Virus record (IMG/VR): IMGVR_UViG_3300000928_001590 | Location: 1-45,250 of that record | DNA length: 45,250 nt | Strand: one strand, 5' to 3' | Source: a virus | Shown: piece after piece, positions 1-8,475 of the stretch | Layout: each line of letters opens with the position of its first letter | How positions within the stretch are numbered: the first letter of the stretch is position 1 | The notes under the pieces: model-generated | Database searches by the model: none | What the model was told of the DNA's origin: nothing | The model's input: the letters and a program-made list of their open reading frames with translations, nothing else | Made by a program: the position numbers and the translations under genes

Positions 1-222
1 TAAGTACATAAGTTAGGAGATATCCTAAGTTAGATAGTGCAAGGAAATGCGTTTATAGAGACGTAACTTGGCTAGTAGCTGTAGTGGCACTGCATGACTG
101 TAGAGATACAGAGATGGAGATTTTGGAAGTAACTATCCGATGCTAGGTTTCGCTGGTGACACAGAAATGATCTGTACTGGCGCTTGTAGGTGATCATTAA
201 GTCCTACCTATCACATTATATT
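1..222 (+). ncRNA. possible structured RNA or 3' untranslated region
   Basis: No convincing reading frame covers this stretch, and all three forward frames contain stops. It looks less AT-rich than its surroundings and holds several small hairpins. These are a 5-bp stem with a GAGA tetraloop at 98-111, a stem at 161-165/171-175, and a GTAGG/CCTAC stem at 186-190/203-207. It is followed directly by an intrinsic terminator. It could be a small phage RNA or the tail of a transcript from an upstream gene. I do not recognise a tRNA: no cloverleaf or T-loop consensus is visible. Function unknown. Confidence 0.3.
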
Positions 223-251
223 AAAGACTTGCCTAAAGCAAGTCTTTTTTT
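223..251 (+). terminator. intrinsic terminator
   Basis: Ten-base arms (223-232 and 238-247) form a perfect stem with a 5-base loop (CTAAA), and the right arm runs into a T tract (245-251). It separates the upstream transcript from the late promoter at 282. Confidence 0.85.
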
Positions 252-281
252 ATGACTAAATTTCCGTAACTCTCTTTTAAT

Positions 282-289
282 GATAAATA
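282..289 (+). promoter_or_regulatory. T4-type late promoter GATAAATA
   Basis: The octamer GATAAATA differs from the T4 late consensus TATAAATA only at the first base. It lies in a gene-free gap just after a terminator and about 90 bp before the gene at 378. A small hairpin (CCGCA/TGCGG, 308-320) lies in the leader, and TAGGAG (365-370) is the ribosome binding site. Confidence 0.65.
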
Positions 290-377
290 CTTGTGTCATA
301 AATCGTGCCGCAATTTGCGGACTTATGCAGAATTGACCCACTGCGTATTACATAGAACGTAACTTAGGAGAAAACAA

Positions 378-686
378 ATGGGTAGACCATTAAATAAAAG
401 ATTGTTTGGAGTTGCAGGCGTAGGACCTACAGCTGGCGGCAACGAAATCAAAGTAAACTTTCATAACGGCACAGCAGTTAAAGAAGGTTATATTGTAAAG
501 CAAAAAGGATCAAAAAGATTCGTATGTGAAGAAATTGAAACAGCAGGACTATTTACTTGCACACTTAAAACTGGTGTACTACCAGCCGCTTTATCAGCAG
601 GTGAAATGGCTATTTCATTCAAAATGGATGATGCAGAAACATATACAGTAAGTAAAATTACTGGACGAAACATATACAGTAAGTAA
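378..686 (+). CDS. N-terminal part of small virion-type protein (MGRPLNKR family), frame broken
   Basis: As read, this frame gives 102 aa and stops early because a 31-bp tandem duplication (636-666 and 667-697) shifts the frame. Removing one copy joins it to the frame ending at 870 and gives a 153-aa protein with an acidic C-terminus (DDDDFTEDA). The start MGRPLNKR followed by a Gly-rich stretch resembles small conserved proteins I know from marine T4-like phages, usually found among structural genes. The start is supported by TAGGAG 8 bases upstream and the late promoter at 282. The exact role is unknown. Homology is recalled, not searched. The break may be a real mutation or an assembly error. 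Confidence 0.75.
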   Translation: MGRPLNKRLFGVAGVGPTAGGNEIKVNFHNGTAVKEGYIVKQKGSKRFVCEEIETAGLFTCTLKTGVLPAALSAGEMAISFKMDDAETYTVSKITGRNIYSK

Positions 687-697
687 AATTACTGGAC
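636..697 (+). repeat. 31-bp perfect tandem duplication
   Basis: Bases 636-666 are repeated exactly at 667-697. The unit is not a multiple of three, so the duplication shifts the reading frame and creates the stop at 684-686. No other duplication of this kind was seen in the window. Confidence 0.95.
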
Positions 698-870
698 GTA
701 AAGCAACACTATCAGCACCAAGTGCAACAGGCAGTAATGCTTATGATGGCAAGAGTGTTCCATGGAACTTTGCAACATCTACTACAGATGGCGCAGCACA
801 AGTTGAAGAAGCTGGTGATGATAACACATTAATCGGAACTGATGACGATGACTTCACAGAAGACGCATAA
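687..870 (+). pseudogene. out-of-frame C-terminal part of the 378 gene
   Basis: From 698 the frame offset by the 31-bp duplication stays open to the TAA at 868-870. It encodes a plausible continuation beginning RKATLSAPSATGSNAYDG and ending in an Asp/Glu-rich tail. It has no start codon or ribosome binding site of its own. It is therefore read as the displaced C-terminal part of the 378 gene, not as a separate gene. Confidence 0.75.
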
Positions 871-881
871 GGATTAACTTA

Positions 882-1244
882 ATGGAACGACCGATTAATG
901 TTTTTTGGGATTTTTTAAAGAATCTAAAAGACTTAGTAGTTTCAGTTAAAATTGGAAAAGCTGAGGCAACACCTTGCGGTGTTGTCTTAGCCCAACTTAA
1001 TGATTCAGAATTTGAAGTAAAAGATGAAGATGGCAATCAAGGTATTTGTACACTTGTTGCAAAGAAAATTGAAGATTTAAAAGAAAACGAAATGTCTATT
1101 TGGGCATTATGTTGTAAAACGGTTAACTTTACATTTATTAAAAAAATTATAGATAACATTATGATAGATTTTAATAATATAAAATACAGCTGGGAATTAG
1201 ATCATGATTCAACACAAGGTTATGTGTTACTTAGGAAGATATAA
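882..1244 (+). CDS. hypothetical protein, 120 aa
   Basis: I do not recognise this protein. It begins MERPINVFWDFLKNLKD and has a mixed alpha/beta composition with a stretch rich in Lys, Asp and Glu in the middle. It has no signal peptide, and the only hydrophobic run is short. It follows the 378 gene after 11 bases, with AGGA ahead of the ATG, and is probably co-transcribed from the late promoter at 282. Its position among virion genes suggests a structural or assembly role, but that is inference only. Confidence 0.75.
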   Translation: MERPINVFWDFLKNLKDLVVSVKIGKAEATPCGVVLAQLNDSEFEVKDEDGNQGICTLVAKKIEDLKENEMSIWALCCKTVNFTFIKKIIDNIMIDFNNIKYSWELDHDSTQGYVLLRKI

Positions 1245-1254
1245 GGAATTGTAA

Positions 1255-2235
1255 ATGTCTAAAACTAAAATTGTAAGCCTTCCAACAAGTGACTATAAAG
1301 TTAAAGTAAAATCTGGCGGTAATATTACACTTGATACTGGGTTAGTTACAGGTATTACTACTGTTACAGGAAATTTAGTAGTACTGGGACAAACAACACA
1401 AGTTAGTAGTAATGATTTAAATATAAAAGATAATTTACTTGTATTAAATGATGGCGAACAAGGAACAGGCATTACACTTACACAGTCTGGTTTACAACTT
1501 GATAGAGGTAGTTTACCAGATGCAAAAATTGTGTTTGACGAAACTATTACTTGGGCAGATCCGGTTAGTGCAACAACTATAACTGGTGGATTTACATTAG
1601 TAAATGCTTCAGGAACACTACAAGGTTTACGAATTAATAGTGTATCAACTGGCGGCGGTGATTTGTATCTTATTAACTCTGGTACAGGTGTTATAAGTGT
1701 AACGGGTACAAATAATTACGAAACACAAATTACAGACGACGACGATATTCCTAATAAAAAATATGTCGACGATACTATCGTAACACAGCTTACTAGTACT
1801 TTTCAAAGAAGAATTGAAGAAGGATCAGCAAGTAAGTCTTATGTAGAAGTTAGAGATTTTGAAGTTAGTGGTGCACCTAGTGTAGTAACATTTAATCTTA
1901 ACAACTATGTTAAAGGACAAATATTTGATAATCGAGTTGAATTTGAAGATATTAGATTACAAGATAATACAATCACAACAACAGTATCTGATACTGATTT
2001 AATATTATCGTCACCAGGAACTGGCGGCGTTGTTGTTGAAGATAACTTAACACTTACATTAACTCCGGGCGTAGACGACTCAGCAACTGATCCAAATGCT
2101 CCGTCAGATGGACTTAAGGTATATGTAAAAGCACCTGCGACTGGAGGTACTGGTTTGTTTTTCAAACATAGTTCGTCGAAATCAGGAGAAATAATAAGTA
2201 GACAAAATGCTCTTTTATTGAGTATGTTGTTTTAA
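1255..2235 (+). CDS. tail-fibre-like virion protein, 326 aa
   Basis: This is a beta-rich protein dominated by Thr, Ser, Val and Gly. Residues near 240-265 carry the module SDTDLILSSPGTGG, a relative of the SNSDLELRANGTG repeat found many times in the giant fibres at 4110 and 8476. A NKKYVDD motif near residue 168 matches NKKYVDS in the protein at 32621, and is a common connector in phage fibre and appendage proteins. The family likeness supports a virion fibre or fibre-associated part. No enzymatic motif is visible. AGGAA precedes the ATG, and it sits in a close-packed run of structural genes. Confidence 0.75.
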   Translation: MSKTKIVSLPTSDYKVKVKSGGNITLDTGLVTGITTVTGNLVVLGQTTQVSSNDLNIKDNLLVLNDGEQGTGITLTQSGLQLDRGSLPDAKIVFDETITWADPVSATTITGGFTLVNASGTLQGLRINSVSTGGGDLYLINSGTGVISVTGTNNYETQITDDDDIPNKKYVDDTIVTQLTSTFQRRIEEGSASKSYVEVRDFEVSGAPSVVTFNLNNYVKGQIFDNRVEFEDIRLQDNTITTTVSDTDLILSSPGTGGVVVEDNLTLTLTPGVDDSATDPNAPSDGLKVYVKAPATGGTGLFFKHSSSKSGEIISRQNALLLSMLF

Positions 2236-2247
2236 AAAGGAAACAAA

Positions 2248-2586
2248 ATGGCAATAGCAAGCACAGCAATAGGAAGTACTGATACAGACATATTAACTGT
2301 CCCGGCAGGAAAAACATATGCAGTACTGACAATTATGGTATGTAATACAGAACCAGCAAACCCAATACACTTAGAACATGGTGAGAGCCAATTTGATATG
2401 CACTTTATTCCAAACGGTGGAGCAAAGAGTAATACAAATATGGTTATTAATGATTTAATATTACCAGCAGGTGAAACATTTACTTTTGATAGTGAGAAAG
2501 TTGTTTTAGAAGCTGGCGATAAAATTACAATGCTCGGAGCATCGCCTACAGTATTAAGTGCAACTGTTAGTTTCTTGGAAGTGTAA
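2248..2586 (+). CDS. small virion protein, 112 aa
   Basis: A short beta-rich protein with the pattern VPAGKTYAVLTIMVCN, then PAGETFTFDSEKVVLEAGDKI, then a terminal beta strand. The same layout recurs in the 106-aa protein at 25042, so the two appear distantly related. Such small beta-sandwich-like proteins often lie between fibre genes in marine T4-like phages. A role as a fibre-attached or virion surface protein is likely but not proven. AAAGGA lies ahead of the ATG. Confidence 0.7.
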   Translation: MAIASTAIGSTDTDILTVPAGKTYAVLTIMVCNTEPANPIHLEHGESQFDMHFIPNGGAKSNTNMVINDLILPAGETFTFDSEKVVLEAGDKITMLGASPTVLSATVSFLEV

Positions 2587-2589
2587 GAT

Positions 2590-3090
2590 ATGAGATTAAT
2601 TAAAGCACAAAGTACTAGCGTAAGAAATATTAAAGCTAAAGGTATTCGGTACGATATCAATCAAGTTGTTCAATTAGGTGGCGAACAAGGAGTAGTAGTT
2701 CCGATGGGAAATACTGCAAGTCGCCCACTGTTTCCTGTTAACGGAATGATTAGATATAATACTGAAACTGGAGCACACGAATCTTATGCAGACGGTACTT
2801 GGGCAAAATTAAAAAGGCAAGAACCAGTAACTATTGTACAACAGAATTTAGGAGTAGGCGATGCTAGTGAGGTTGACTTTGGACCACTAGATAGTGGCGA
2901 TATAGATCAACCAGTTCCATCTGCTCCACAGAATGTAATAGTATTAGTTGAAACAGTGTTTCAAATTGCAAGCACAAATTATACTTTGGTCCAAAATCCT
3001 GCAGGTAAGGCTGAAGGGTTTTACATTAGATTTGGATCTGCACCCCCAGTTGGTAAGCCAGTTACAGTGCTACACAACTTTGATAAATAA
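2590..3090 (+). CDS. tail-fibre-associated protein with RYNT module, 166 aa
   Basis: Residues about 40-70 contain the module GNTASRPLFPVNGMIRYNTE followed by ESYADGTWAKL. The same pattern (Arg-Pro, Gly-Met-x-Arg-Tyr-Asn-Thr, then a Trp) ends the giant fibres at 4110 and 8476 and is common in phage tail-fibre proteins. The rest is beta-rich and unrecognised. It starts 4 bases after the preceding stop, so translation is probably coupled. Its last codons contain the late-promoter octamer GATAAATA (3082-3089). Confidence 0.75.
   Translation: MRLIKAQSTSVRNIKAKGIRYDINQVVQLGGEQGVVVPMGNTASRPLFPVNGMIRYNTETGAHESYADGTWAKLKRQEPVTIVQQNLGVGDASEVDFGPLDSGDIDQPVPSAPQNVIVLVETVFQIASTNYTLVQNPAGKAEGFYIRFGSAPPVGKPVTVLHNFDK
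3082..3089 (+). promoter_or_regulatory. possible late promoter GATAAATA
   Basis: The octamer lies inside the last codons (Asp-Lys-stop) of the 2590 gene and 19 bases before the ATG at 3109. The match is exact, but the overlap with coding sequence means it could be chance. Confidence 0.45.
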
Positions 3091-3108
3091 TATTAAGGAG
3101 ACACTTGT

Positions 3109-4068
3109 ATGGCATCGCTAAAAAGTTTATTAGGTAGTAAAAATTTCCAGTCCGCGGAAACAAACTTAGAAAAAGGTAAAATTTGGGCATATGACAACGG
3201 CTCAATGTACGGCTGTATGTGTAACGGGTTTTGCTGGATATCTCCAGGAGCAGGGGTAGTTAGATTAGAAGTATGGGGAGCTGGCGGCAGTGGCGCAAGA
3301 ATGTGTTGCTGTGGAGGAGGCCTTCCGGGCAATGCTGGTGCTTATACTATGAAAGAGTTTAACGTTACAAGTGGAAACAGAGCATGCGGATGTATGGGTA
3401 AATCTTGTGGTAACGCAAGTCAATTATGTAATAGAGGGTGTAGTTCACAGTCTGCGGCATGTTGGTTTGACGCTTCCGGATCTAACGGGTGCATGTGTGC
3501 TCAGGGTGGAATGGGCGGACAAAGTTTTTGTTCAACAAACTCAAGTTTATATTGTTGCTATAGAGCAAACGGTTATTGTACAACTAACAGAGGACCAAAC
3601 TGTGGTATAGTATGTAATGCTTGTAGTGGTGCTTGGATGGCATGTGGATATGGTGGAGATGTAAACTGTTGTGGTTGTATTAGTTGTTCAAGTTTCTTAG
3701 GTTGTTATCCTGCATGTACATGTATGAAATACTATCATGTTGCATTACCTGCAAACGTAATGGCGACAAATGGTACTATTGTATCATATGCTACGGAAGA
3801 TGATAGTCCTTACTCACGTTGGTCAGGACAAGGAATGCATCAATATGTAAATGCACTTAATGCGGCAAGTAGAAATCCGTCACAGGGTGTTTATCATGGA
3901 TCATGTTGGATGGGTAATAGAGCATGTCAGTGTTATGACATGTTAGGTTGTCAACAGCATGTACCTTATGGATCAGGTGGTCCTGCAAGTAATCCGTGTC
4001 CAGGTGTTAGAGACCATGGTTGGCGCGGTGGTAGTGGTGCAGTACGTATTAAGTACGTCGCGAACTAA
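3109..4068 (+). CDS. cysteine- and glycine-rich protein, paralogue 1 (319 aa)
   Basis: I count 34 cysteines in 319 residues. Many are paired or in Cys-x-Cys, including MCCCGGG near 66-72, YCC, and ACTC. An N-terminal region (ETNLEKGKIWAY) leads to a beta strand LEVWGAGGSGA. The C-terminus ends in CPGVRDHGWRGGSGAVRIKY. Two paralogues lie at 25742 and 26717 with nearly all cysteine positions kept. There is no signal peptide or membrane segment. The location between fibre genes suggests a virion surface or fibre-tip protein. The cysteines may bind metal or form disulfides after release. I cannot name the family. Confidence 0.75.
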   Translation: MASLKSLLGSKNFQSAETNLEKGKIWAYDNGSMYGCMCNGFCWISPGAGVVRLEVWGAGGSGARMCCCGGGLPGNAGAYTMKEFNVTSGNRACGCMGKSCGNASQLCNRGCSSQSAACWFDASGSNGCMCAQGGMGGQSFCSTNSSLYCCYRANGYCTTNRGPNCGIVCNACSGAWMACGYGGDVNCCGCISCSSFLGCYPACTCMKYYHVALPANVMATNGTIVSYATEDDSPYSRWSGQGMHQYVNALNAASRNPSQGVYHGSCWMGNRACQCYDMLGCQQHVPYGSGGPASNPCPGVRDHGWRGGSGAVRIKYVAN

Positions 4069-4083
4069 TTCAAAAAACATTCC

Positions 4084-4091
4084 GATAAATA
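4084..4091 (+). promoter_or_regulatory. T4-type late promoter GATAAATA
   Basis: It lies in the short gap between the genes at 3109 and 4110, 18 bases before the GTG start. CAGGAG follows as ribosome binding site, so the leader would be very short. Confidence 0.7.
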
Positions 4092-4109
4092 CTGTGTCAG
4101 GAGATTAGA

Positions 4110-7100
4110 GTGGCACAATTAGGCAGAATATCCGGTCCGGTATTAGAGGAAAATTTACTAAGACATAACGTAAACTTAGATTTTAGGAATCTAAATGCAA
4201 GTACTCCTGTCCTTAAACTTGACGTACAAAATAATTTAATTGGCGTTAATACTACTGCACCATCTCAACAATTAACAGTTAACGGCACTGCTAATGCTAC
4301 AAATTTAGTATCAAATAATAGTGTTACTGTTAATAATTTTACTATTAGTAATACAGGAATAGATGCACTTTCAGGATCATTTGTAATAAATGGTGCTACT
4401 GGAGTAAATGCTACTGGTATAGGCACTGATCAATTAATAATACGAGATAATAGAATATATTCTTATGTAAGCGATGCTCCGGTAACATTTTCTCCTAACG
4501 CTACAGGTACTATTGAATTATTAACTAACACTAATGTAAGCGGCGATTTACATGCTACTGGTAACATTACAGCTAATGGAAATATTGTCATTGGCGATAA
4601 CAGCAATGATAGCTTAACGTTATCAGGCGAATTAGTTACTGATATTATACCAGACGACACAGTAACATATAATTTAGGTAGTACTACAAAGCGTTGGTCA
4701 AATTCTTGGGCAAAGGATGTTACAACAGGATTAGTAACAGCTGATTTTGCAACTATTGACGGTGTTAGTTTAACACAAACACAAGGAAATATTGTTTATG
4801 TTTCTAAAAATGGTAGTGATTCTAATACAGGAATACACTTAAATGATACAGTTTTAAGTTTAGAAAAAGCAATAACACTAGTGTCGGCTGGTGATACAAT
4901 TCATATATATCCTGGTACATATGTAGAAAAATTTCCTATAACAATACCAGTTGGTGTTACAGTTACTGGCGAAGATATGCGTAATGTTATTATAACTCCT
5001 AGTAGTATAACAGAGTCTAGTGATGCATTTTTAGTAAACGGCGAAGTAACTATTGAAAATTTAACTATTAAAGACTTTTATTACAATAGTGGTGCCGATA
5101 CTGGGTACGGGTTCCGATATACAACAAACAGTGTAGTCACTTCAAGAAGTCCGTATATTAGAAATGTAACTGTTATTACAAAAGGTAGTGTAACTAATGC
5201 GGCAGACCCAAGAGGATTTGATCAAGGCGATGCTGGTAGAGGCGCACTAGTTGACGGCGCAAGTGTTACAACAGTATCTCAAGAAGCTGGTATGCTATTT
5301 CATGCGGCAACATTTATTACTCCAAATCAACAAGGACTAACAGCAAAGAACGGAGCAAGGATTGAATGGCTTAACAGCTTTACATACTTTGCATCTGCTG
5401 GCATAAAAACAGAACAAGGATCATCAGGACTTGCAGGTCAAGGTGTAAAGTACGGTGCAGAAATAAGATGCATAGGAAGTGCGTGTGTTTACGGAACTAA
5501 AGGAATTGTAGCAAACGGTGCAAGTACATTAATATACTTAGTAAATCATAACTTTGGGTACATAGGTGTAGGAAAAGATACAACAAACGATAAAACATTA
5601 CACATACAAGCAAACGAAGTTGAAAAACTAAACAACGCTGTTGTTGTGTTTACTTCGTTAGATCATAGCGGAGTTTATCGTGTTGGAGGGGCATTAGCAG
5701 TTGATCAACAATCAGGAGAAACAATAATTGACTCAACTAACTTTGATTTTAGTGGTGTTGAGAAACTTACAGTTTCAACAGGCGGCCAATCTGTACAGCT
5801 TAAAGGTGAAAAAGTAGAAACTGATTTTATTAAATTTTCAGGTTCTACGATGGAATCTATTGTAGGAGATTTAACAATAGAAGCCGGCGGCGACGATATT
5901 AATATTACTAGTGATACAAACATTACAGGTAACCTAGATGTAACAGGCAATGTAACCTTAGCAGGAACACTAGTTAGACTAGGAAATGCAGACACTGACA
6001 AAATTGATTTTAATGCAGATATTGAAGGCAATTTAATTCCAAATCTAAACAGTTACAGTATAGGCAAAAACGGAAAACAGTGGAACACTATTCATGCCAG
6101 TAATATAGACCTTGATAATTTATCTATTCAAGGTAATACTATTATTACAGACGAATCTAATGCAGATTTAGACTTTGCTACCAGTGGCACTGGAAACGTT
6201 ATTGTTACAGCAACTACAGTATTAGGAACAATAGTAAACACAGATACAACAGGCATTAATAATTTATCAAATCAAGTAAATGTAAATGGACAACTTACAA
6301 TTACTGGAAACTTTAATGAAACAGATAGCAATAAAACTACAACATTACGTCAAGTTAGTACACCTACTTTAATTTCTAGTAACAGCTTAACAACGTTTGA
6401 TAAGATACTATTTAATGGAAACCAAATTAAAACAACAACAGGCAACGATGATCTAAGTTTAGATCCTGCAGGAACAGGAAAAGTTAATTTTTTATCAGAC
6501 CTAGATGTAGTAAACTTAGTTGCTCCAAGTGCAAATATTAGTATTGGTAGTGCGTCAGGATTAGATAAAGTAGTTGGAGAAGAACTACTTTCACAAAATA
6601 TTATTTTGTCAGGCGATGCAGTAATAGAAAATATTGCTATAGCTGATAATATGATATCAACTAGAACTAGTAATAGCGATTTAGAACTTAGAGCAAGTGG
6701 AACAGGGACTGTAAGATTCCAAGAAAATGTTGTACTCACGGGTGATGTAATAACTCCGGCCACAAGTACTGTTGCATCAACTTCAACAGGAAACCTAGGA
6801 GCAAATAAATTAATAGTACAAACTCTTAATTCTGAAAATAAACAAATTATATTTGAAGATATAATGTTTGCAGGAAATAGAGTTACTAGTACAGATTCTA
6901 ATAGTGATTTAGAGTTTAGAGCAAGCGGTACTGGTATTGTACGAATTAAAGAAAATTTTATTGCAGAGAATAACTTAACAGTGTTAGGTCCAATCTCATT
7001 ACAAGCTACTACGATTAATAACACACTTACTGTTGATAATATAACTGCAACGAATATATCCGGTGTAGGTAGCAGTATATTTGAAGGTGTATCTCTTAGC

Positions 7101-8357
7101 GGAAATGTAATTAGTACTAAAGACTCAGATGCTAATTTAGAATTACGAGCTAATGGAACAGGTAAAGTTACATTCGGTGAAAACGTTGTTATTGAGAACG
7201 ATCTTACAGTTAATGGTACAACTACTATTGGTAGTATAGATGTACAAAATACATTTGAAACACTTAACTTTAATTCTGTAAACTTAAACATAGCAGGAAC
7301 ATCTACGCTAAAATCAAACATTGATAAGATAAGAATAAGCGGCAATACAATTAATACTATTGTTACTGACACTGATTTAGAATTACGTGCAAGTGGCTCG
7401 GGCATTATCTCTATGAATGAAGATGTTGCAATTTCTAATAATATTACAGTTAGTGGAACTCTTAACACAAAAAATATTAACATACAAAATGATGTAGACT
7501 TAGGATCCCTTGAAGTACTTGGTAATATACAAATTAATGATAATTTTGTAGAAACAACAATTAGTAATAGTGATTTAGAACTTAGAGCAAACGGAAGCGG
7601 AATAGTTGATTATAACGGGTTGCCTTTTACTAGTAATATATTAGCAAACACCAGCGGAAATCTACAATTAGATCCTACTGATATCTTAAATATTAGTACA
7701 ACTGGTTCTATTTTATTACCAAAAGGCACAACTGCACAGCGGAGCAGTTCTCCTACAGCTGGCACAGTTAGATATAATACAACTATAAATCAATTTGTTG
7801 GATACGGACCAACAACAAATGTTGTTCTTAGTAGTGCATTACTTTCGGACAATTATCAAACAGGAATAGAACTTTCTAGTATTAGTAATGATTTAAATTT
7901 TAAGATAAACGGATCTATTGTTTCTAAGTTTACTAGTAATAATAAAACTGAATTTAATAAAGTTGAACTTAGTAATATGACTTTAGATGCTAATAATCTT
8001 ACAGTTACATCTGCTGATACAGACTTAACACTTGATGCTAGACATGCAAGGGTTGCATTTGGTAGTTTACAACTTTCTGACTTGTATATTCATGCAGATA
8101 ATTCAACAGTTTCTTTTGCAAACACAGGCGATGGTACTGTAAAATTTAACGATAATAAAGCATTAGTATTGCCTGCAGGCAATACTGCAGGTAGAGAAAC
8201 ATCACCAGAAATTGGCCATACTAGATACAACACTGAGCTTGCTTATTTAGAAGTGTTTACTGGTTCATCCTGGACTACAGCCGTCGGAAGTGGCGGTGCG
8301 GCCTCGGCTTCCGACATGGCAGATCTCCTTAATACCTATACTATCATCTTTGGATAG
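4110..8357 (+). CDS. giant tail-fibre / virion appendage protein A, 1415 aa
   Basis: It starts at GTG with MAQLGRISGPVLEENLLRHN, matching the MAVGRISGP start of its paralogue at 8476. An IGVNTTAPSQQLTVNGT motif follows, a known fibre connector. A YNLGSTTKRWSN module follows near residue 188. Residues about 230-475 form a pectate-lyase-like beta-helix (YVSKNGSDSNTG, IHIYPGTYVEKFPI, ENLTIKDFYYNSG). The rest is a chain of about eight modules of the type SNSDLELRASGTG. Two RYNT modules lie near the C-terminus, which ends in a short helix. It is read as a trimeric fibre or appendage by analogy. No catalytic residues are recognisable. Confidence 0.8.
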   Translation: MAQLGRISGPVLEENLLRHNVNLDFRNLNASTPVLKLDVQNNLIGVNTTAPSQQLTVNGTANATNLVSNNSVTVNNFTISNTGIDALSGSFVINGATGVNATGIGTDQLIIRDNRIYSYVSDAPVTFSPNATGTIELLTNTNVSGDLHATGNITANGNIVIGDNSNDSLTLSGELVTDIIPDDTVTYNLGSTTKRWSNSWAKDVTTGLVTADFATIDGVSLTQTQGNIVYVSKNGSDSNTGIHLNDTVLSLEKAITLVSAGDTIHIYPGTYVEKFPITIPVGVTVTGEDMRNVIITPSSITESSDAFLVNGEVTIENLTIKDFYYNSGADTGYGFRYTTNSVVTSRSPYIRNVTVITKGSVTNAADPRGFDQGDAGRGALVDGASVTTVSQEAGMLFHAATFITPNQQGLTAKNGARIEWLNSFTYFASAGIKTEQGSSGLAGQGVKYGAEIRCIGSACVYGTKGIVANGASTLIYLVNHNFGYIGVGKDTTNDKTLHIQANEVEKLNNAVVVFTSLDHSGVYRVGGALAVDQQSGETIIDSTNFDFSGVEKLTVSTGGQSVQLKGEKVETDFIKFSGSTMESIVGDLTIEAGGDDINITSDTNITGNLDVTGNVTLAGTLVRLGNADTDKIDFNADIEGNLIPNLNSYSIGKNGKQWNTIHASNIDLDNLSIQGNTIITDESNADLDFATSGTGNVIVTATTVLGTIVNTDTTGINNLSNQVNVNGQLTITGNFNETDSNKTTTLRQVSTPTLISSNSLTTFDKILFNGNQIKTTTGNDDLSLDPAGTGKVNFLSDLDVVNLVAPSANISIGSASGLDKVVGEELLSQNIILSGDAVIENIAIADNMISTRTSNSDLELRASGTGTVRFQENVVLTGDVITPATSTVASTSTGNLGANKLIVQTLNSENKQIIFEDIMFAGNRVTSTDSNSDLEFRASGTGIVRIKENFIAENNLTVLGPISLQATTINNTLTVDNITATNISGVGSSIFEGVSLSGNVISTKDSDANLELRANGTGKVTFGENVVIENDLTVNGTTTIGSIDVQNTFETLNFNSVNLNIAGTSTLKSNIDKIRISGNTINTIVTDTDLELRASGSGIISMNEDVAISNNITVSGTLNTKNINIQNDVDLGSLEVLGNIQINDNFVETTISNSDLELRANGSGIVDYNGLPFTSNILANTSGNLQLDPTDILNISTTGSILLPKGTTAQRSSSPTAGTVRYNTTINQFVGYGPTTNVVLSSALLSDNYQTGIELSSISNDLNFKINGSIVSKFTSNNKTEFNKVELSNMTLDANNLTVTSADTDLTLDARHARVAFGSLQLSDLYIHADNSTVSFANTGDGTVKFNDNKALVLPAGNTAGRETSPEIGHTRYNTELAYLEVFTGSSWTTAVGSGGAASASDMADLLNTYTIIFG

Positions 8358-8361
8358 ATCA

Positions 8362-8369
8362 TATAAATA
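8362..8369 (+). promoter_or_regulatory. T4-type late promoter TATAAATA
   Basis: Exact match to the T4 late consensus, placed just after the stop of the 4110 gene and 106 bases ahead of the ATG at 8476. It is the longest leader among the late promoters ahead of giant fibre genes. Confidence 0.75.
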
Positions 8370-8475
8370 CATTATATAATAGACGCATAGACCTAATTGT
8401 GTTTATTATCATACTGTGGTTAGCCCGCAACGTAAGGTGGCTAGAGGGACAGGATCCCCGTATTGAGGAGAAAAG
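8370..8475 (+). promoter_or_regulatory. structured 5' leader of the 8476 gene
   Basis: The gap holds no reading frame. It contains TAGCC/GGCTA arms (8421-8425 and 8439-8443) and a possible GGG/CCC pairing at 8446-8448 with 8456-8459, followed by GAGGAG as ribosome binding site. The G+C content is visibly higher than the flanks. It may fold and affect translation, but no known riboswitch class is recognised. Confidence 0.3.

Noticed and set aside
1-222. tRNA gene
   Set aside because: No cloverleaf, no T-loop consensus and no acceptor stem pairing could be found on either strand.
967-984. Seven-base hairpin (CAACACC/GGTGTTG) that might be a terminator
   Set aside because: It is inside the 882 gene and is not followed by a T tract.
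4860-5500. Active pectate lyase or polysaccharide depolymerase in the beta-helix
   Set aside because: The beta-helix outline is clear, but I could not identify a catalytic residue set, so only a fold-level call is made.
6350-7483. Long minus-strand reading frame opposite the 4110 gene (377 codons)
   Set aside because: It is a shadow of repeated codons in the fibre modules. It lacks a ribosome binding site and similar shadows occur opposite every repeat array.
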